From: CAZCGA01 sp964498075
GTDB lineage: Bacteria; Desulfobacterota; Binatia; HRBIN30
Length of the DNA: 26,055 nt
Assembly: GCA_964498075.1 (NCBI GenBank)
Contig: CAZCGA010000096.1
Span: 1-26,055, forward strand
Direction: 5' to 3'
Both the position numbers and the translations under genes were made by a program. Below, piece by piece: positions 23,962 to 26,055 of the stretch. Under the pieces are notes generated by a model. That model made no database searches, was not told the DNA's origin, and worked only from the letters and a program-made list of their open reading frames with translations. How positions within the stretch are numbered: position 1 is the first letter of the stretch; every line of letters begins with the position of its first letter.

Positions 23962-24339
23962 GCCGCGCCGCCGCAGAAGAGAGACGCGGGTGAAACGATT
24001 GCTCAGATGAAACAATCTATGCCGCGGACCATCGCCAGAAAGAGGCGCTTCGTCGTTTGCGTTCGGCGTTCCTCTATCGGCTTGGTGTCGAGACGACCGA
24101 CAGGTAGCACGGCGAGGCCGGCCTGGACCCACAGAACCCCTACCAGAAGCTGCACGAGTACGGTATTCAGCGCAAAACACTACATGACCTAGCCGCGCGG
24201 GACGTCGTTCATCGATGTTGGAGCATTCGCGCGCCAGGTGTGCGTGGCGTCGCCCGCGCTTCGCCAGGGCTGCCGCGGCGAACTGTTCTGGACTCTTCTG
24301 TCCCTTGATTCAGAATCCAGAATTCCGCAAGCTGGAACT
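23962..24339. other. Non-coding stretch with gene debris
   Basis: Between the hydrolase and the VapB-like gene there is no intact gene. The region holds the NtrC-type relic at 24108-24192, and a short frame around 24010-24106 that starts without an initiation codon and reaches a stop just before the relic, possibly further debris. No promoter or terminator could be assigned with confidence. Confidence 0.5.
24108..24192 (+). pseudogene. Relic of an NtrC-type response-regulator C-terminus
   Basis: The plus frame reads GEAGLDPQNP then YQKLHEYGIQRK, matching the last residues of the intact regulator at 19756-21123 (REAGLHRQNF, YQKLHKYGIQRK). The nucleotide match is about 85% by eye over the last 79 bases, with an extra base after the shared CGNAAA and the original TAG still visible at 24190-24192. 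A TAG directly precedes the match in frame. No receiver, AAA+ or upstream helix-turn-helix sequence is found next to it, so this is the tail of a deleted paralogue, or a copied fragment. Confidence 0.7.
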
Positions 24340-24579
24340 ATGAAGACGATGGTGGACATTCCGAGGGACGAACTCCGCGACGTCGTCAAGTTCACCAAGG
24401 CGAAGACCAAGCGTGAGGCGATCGCGACGGCGGTTGCCGACTTCAACCGGCGCCGGCGGATGGCGGCTCTGACCAAGCATTCCCGGACGTTTCGCTCGCT
24501 CATGACCAACGAGGACATCGAGGCGCTCGACGAGGGCGAACCACAGCTGGCGGCTGGTCGTCGGTGCGGCAGCCATTGA
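24340..24579 (+). CDS. VapB-type antitoxin-like protein
   Basis: 79 residues. The start MKTMVDIPRDELRDVVKFTKAKTKREAI and following AVADFNRRRRMAAL match the ribbon-helix-helix VapB family (PF09957-like), which binds DNA as a dimer and neutralises VapC RNases. The C-terminal toxin-binding tail is short (SRTFRSLMTNEDIEAL, then a Gly/Cys/His end). ATG 24340 starts the conserved domain; the in-frame extension to 24238 is not family-like. No VapC (PIN domain) follows: the TGA overlaps the ATG of a DUF5678-retropepsin gene instead. It may be an orphan antitoxin acting as a regulator, or the partner of an unusual downstream protein. Confidence 0.72.
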   Translation: MKTMVDIPRDELRDVVKFTKAKTKREAIATAVADFNRRRRMAALTKHSRTFRSLMTNEDIEALDEGEPQLAAGRRCGSH

Positions 24580-25235
24580 TGCGGGCGATGAAACGCATCT
24601 TGAGCAGGTTACCTCCAGAAGTCGCGGCGCGGGTCCATCCTGAATGGAAGAGAAACGAGAAGTCGTATTGGGCAAGACGCCAGACCTTGCTTCAGGATTA
24701 TGAAGGGCAGTGGATCGGATTTGCCGATGATGTCGTGATCGCATCAGGTGACAGCCCCGTGCAGGTTCTGCACGCCGCACAGCGCACGGGCCGGCACCCA
24801 TTCGTAACGTGTGTCGGGCGAGAGGACACGCCTCAGAGGATGCGTCGCAGCGTCTACAGTTACGACAGCACCTATCCGGGCGAGCCGCTGCCTCGTGTGG
24901 CCGTCGATTTCCGCTCCGAACCGGGTGGTCCTGGCGCGAGGTTCGAAGATGTAATCCCGGATACCGGGGCCGACGCCAGCGCTCTTCCGTGGCCCGACTG
25001 CCAGGCCCTCCAACTGAATCCCGAGGAGGGCGTCCCTGCTCTCATGGGTGGTGTCGGAGGAAGCAGCGCGGCAACCGTTGTGTGGGCCGCGTATGCAACC
25101 ATTGACGGGGCCGAGTATCCTTGCTGGCTGCAGGCGGACTTCGCGGGGAATGAGCGAATCGTCGGAAGGGATGTTCTGAATCAACTCGAGGTCTTGTTTC
25201 GAGGACCGGCTCGTCGGGTTGTGATCAATCCATAG
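24579..25235 (+). CDS. DUF5678 domain fused to a retropepsin-like aspartic protease domain
   Basis: 218 residues. Residues 24-82 (SYWARRQTLLQDYEGQWIGF, VVIASGDSP, HPFVTCVGRED) match DUF5678. From about 105 a retropepsin-like domain follows: the active-site motif PDTGADAS (127-134), a hydrophobic flap-like GVGGSSAATVVW, and the closing GRDVLNQLEVLFRGPARRVVI typical of clan AA proteases, which dimerise to form the site. No signal peptide is present, so it would act in the cytoplasm. The ATG at 24579 overlaps the VapB-like stop; ATG 24588 is an alternative. The coupling suggests a functional pair. Protease activity is predicted from the DTG motif only. The 245 bases after its stop contain no supported gene. 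Confidence 0.78.
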   Translation: MRAMKRILSRLPPEVAARVHPEWKRNEKSYWARRQTLLQDYEGQWIGFADDVVIASGDSPVQVLHAAQRTGRHPFVTCVGREDTPQRMRRSVYSYDSTYPGEPLPRVAVDFRSEPGGPGARFEDVIPDTGADASALPWPDCQALQLNPEEGVPALMGGVGGSSAATVVWAAYATIDGAEYPCWLQADFAGNERIVGRDVLNQLEVLFRGPARRVVINP

Positions 25236-25480
25236 CCGGCCTTGGAGGCCGAAAGCAGGCGCAGCTCATCCGCGCCCTGTTGCCGCTTCCTGGAACCCTG
25301 GCATTCGTTGCGGTCGCCGGCGGCGAAATCGTGAGCATCATCGTGGGTCAGCTGCAGGCCGCTCCCCCGGTGTGCGCGCCTGGTGGACTGGCTTGCGTGG
25401 TGGACGACTTCTGCATGGGGTCCCGAAGGATCGTTGGCAAGCGCGGGGGCCGCGTTGCTGGAGGCAGGAAGAGGTGAGTC

Positions 25481-25795
25481 ATGGAAGAGAGTCTGATTAG
25501 GGACGATCGCCGGGCGTTGCTCGACGCCAAGCTCACTGAGCTCAGCCTGTTCGCCAAGGAGCTGTGCCCGGAGGCCGTCGTTGATGCCAGCACCATTCAC
25601 TGCGAGGACGAAGACTGGCACGTCGACGTTCACCCGCCGCCAGGGCTCTCGGAGGAAGAGGAGGAGCGCATCGAGCTGGCGCTGGCAGCGCGTACGGCAG
25701 AGGTGCTTGAGGCAACCGGTCTCTACATTCTCTGCGCCGTCCTCGATCCGGCGCAGCGACGGGGCGAAGACGCGGGTCTGACCTCGCCTCGATGA
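25481..25795 (+). CDS. Small acidic protein, unrecognised
   Basis: 104 residues, strongly acidic in the middle (EDEDWHVDVHPPPGLSEEEE). The N-terminal third is helical (RALLDAKLTELSLFAKEL), and a hydrophobic LEATGLYILCAVLDP segment follows the acidic helix. ATG 25481 has AGAGGTG five bases upstream. I recognise no family. It follows the VapB/retropepsin pair in the same direction but with a 245-base gap, so co-transcription is uncertain. A small regulatory or inhibitory protein is possible. Confidence 0.5.
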   Translation: MEESLIRDDRRALLDAKLTELSLFAKELCPEAVVDASTIHCEDEDWHVDVHPPPGLSEEEEERIELALAARTAEVLEATGLYILCAVLDPAQRRGEDAGLTSPR

Positions 25796-25849
25796 AGTGC
25801 GACGCCGCGCGTTAGTCCCAGGTCGAGAAAGTCGGCGGCCTCATCCGAA

Positions 25850-26000
25850 GAAAGAATTTCTCGCGCAAAGCCGCAAAGGCGCAAAGACAGGATCGGAGAT
25901 GAATCCGAATCTCACAAGAATGAAGTCAGGGAGGGCTCCCCTGTTGCTTTCTCGGCGCCTTTCTTTGCGGCTTGGCGCCTTTGCGCGAGTTCTATTTTCC
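25850..26000. repeat. Imperfect long palindrome of the dispersed 'GCAAAG' type
   Basis: The left arm (25860-25887) begins CTCGCGCAAAGCCGCAAAGG and the right arm (25961-25989) is its near reverse complement, ending CTTTGCGCGAG; weaker symmetry continues outward (GAAAGAATTTC against GAACTATTTTC-like sequence). Some 70 bases lie between the arms. Repeats with runs of 'GCNAAGNCGCAAAG' are dispersed in many environmental bacterial genomes and yield spurious peptides ending in APLRLCAR, as here on the minus strand. It looks like a MITE- or REP-like element. Confidence 0.7.
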
Positions 26001-26055
26001 GGGGTCTTCTCCAAAGTGAGTGGGTGGTTTTGAAGCATTGAGATCACGGAAATGG

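Noticed and set aside
25236..25480. Frame 25280-25477 reading LPGTLAFVAVAGG, resembling a PEP-CTERM tail
   Set aside because: It starts at an unsupported TTG, lacks the PEP motif and basic end arrangement, and has no protein upstream.
25841..26047. Minus-strand frame of 68 codons ending in APLRLCARNSFFG
   Set aside because: It is a translation of the palindromic repeat, a well-known type of spurious annotation.

Overview
The window is GC-rich, tightly packed DNA from a Gram-negative bacterium. Evidence for an outer membrane includes a TonB-dependent receptor, a lipobox lipoprotein and remains of a tripartite (RND) metal-efflux system. Secreted proteins with Pro/Thr linkers, dockerin-like calcium loops and 'C-x-TNGDC' cysteine motifs, next to acyl-CoA enzymes and a CocE-type hydrolase, recall uncultured deltaproteobacterial or Binatota-like lineages. 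That placement is an impression, not a measurement. No rRNA, tRNA, CRISPR array or intact insertion sequence was seen.

Left part (1-4680, minus strand): a compact gene run reads crotonase, sugar nucleotidyltransferase, galactokinase-type GHMP kinase, APH-fold phosphotransferase, lipoprotein (cut by the window edge). The crotonase Shine-Dalgarno sequence lies inside a strong hairpin. Next (4871-6008, plus strand) is a collapsed czcCBA-type efflux operon. The N-terminus of a TolC/CzcC-like protein is joined directly to the last residues of a CzcA/CusA-like pump, followed by an intact DedA-family gene.

Centre (5971-13560, minus strand): the most interesting unit is a seven-gene operon. In transcription order it encodes a PadR-type regulator fused to a periplasmic-binding-protein-like sensor domain, a bacterial TiaS-like (COG1571-type) kinase-fold protein, a fused double ECF ATPase, EcfT, a substrate-specific S component, a TonB-dependent outer-membrane receptor, and a secreted dockerin/OB-fold protein. 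A sigma70-like promoter overlaps a perfect 10-bp inverted repeat just upstream of the regulator. It looks like a complete, self-regulated route from outer membrane to cytoplasm for an unidentified scarce ligand.

Right part: a D-2-hydroxyacid dehydrogenase (plus), a three-gene ABC-2 exporter (minus), a small conserved protein (minus), an NtrB/NtrC-type two-component pair (plus), a secreted Cys-rich protein (minus) and a CocE/NonD-family hydrolase (plus). The last 2 kb carry debris and small genes: a relic of a second NtrC-type C-terminus, a VapB-like antitoxin whose stop overlaps the start of a DUF5678-retropepsin protein instead of a VapC toxin, a small acidic protein, and a large imperfect palindrome of the dispersed 'GCAAAG' type.
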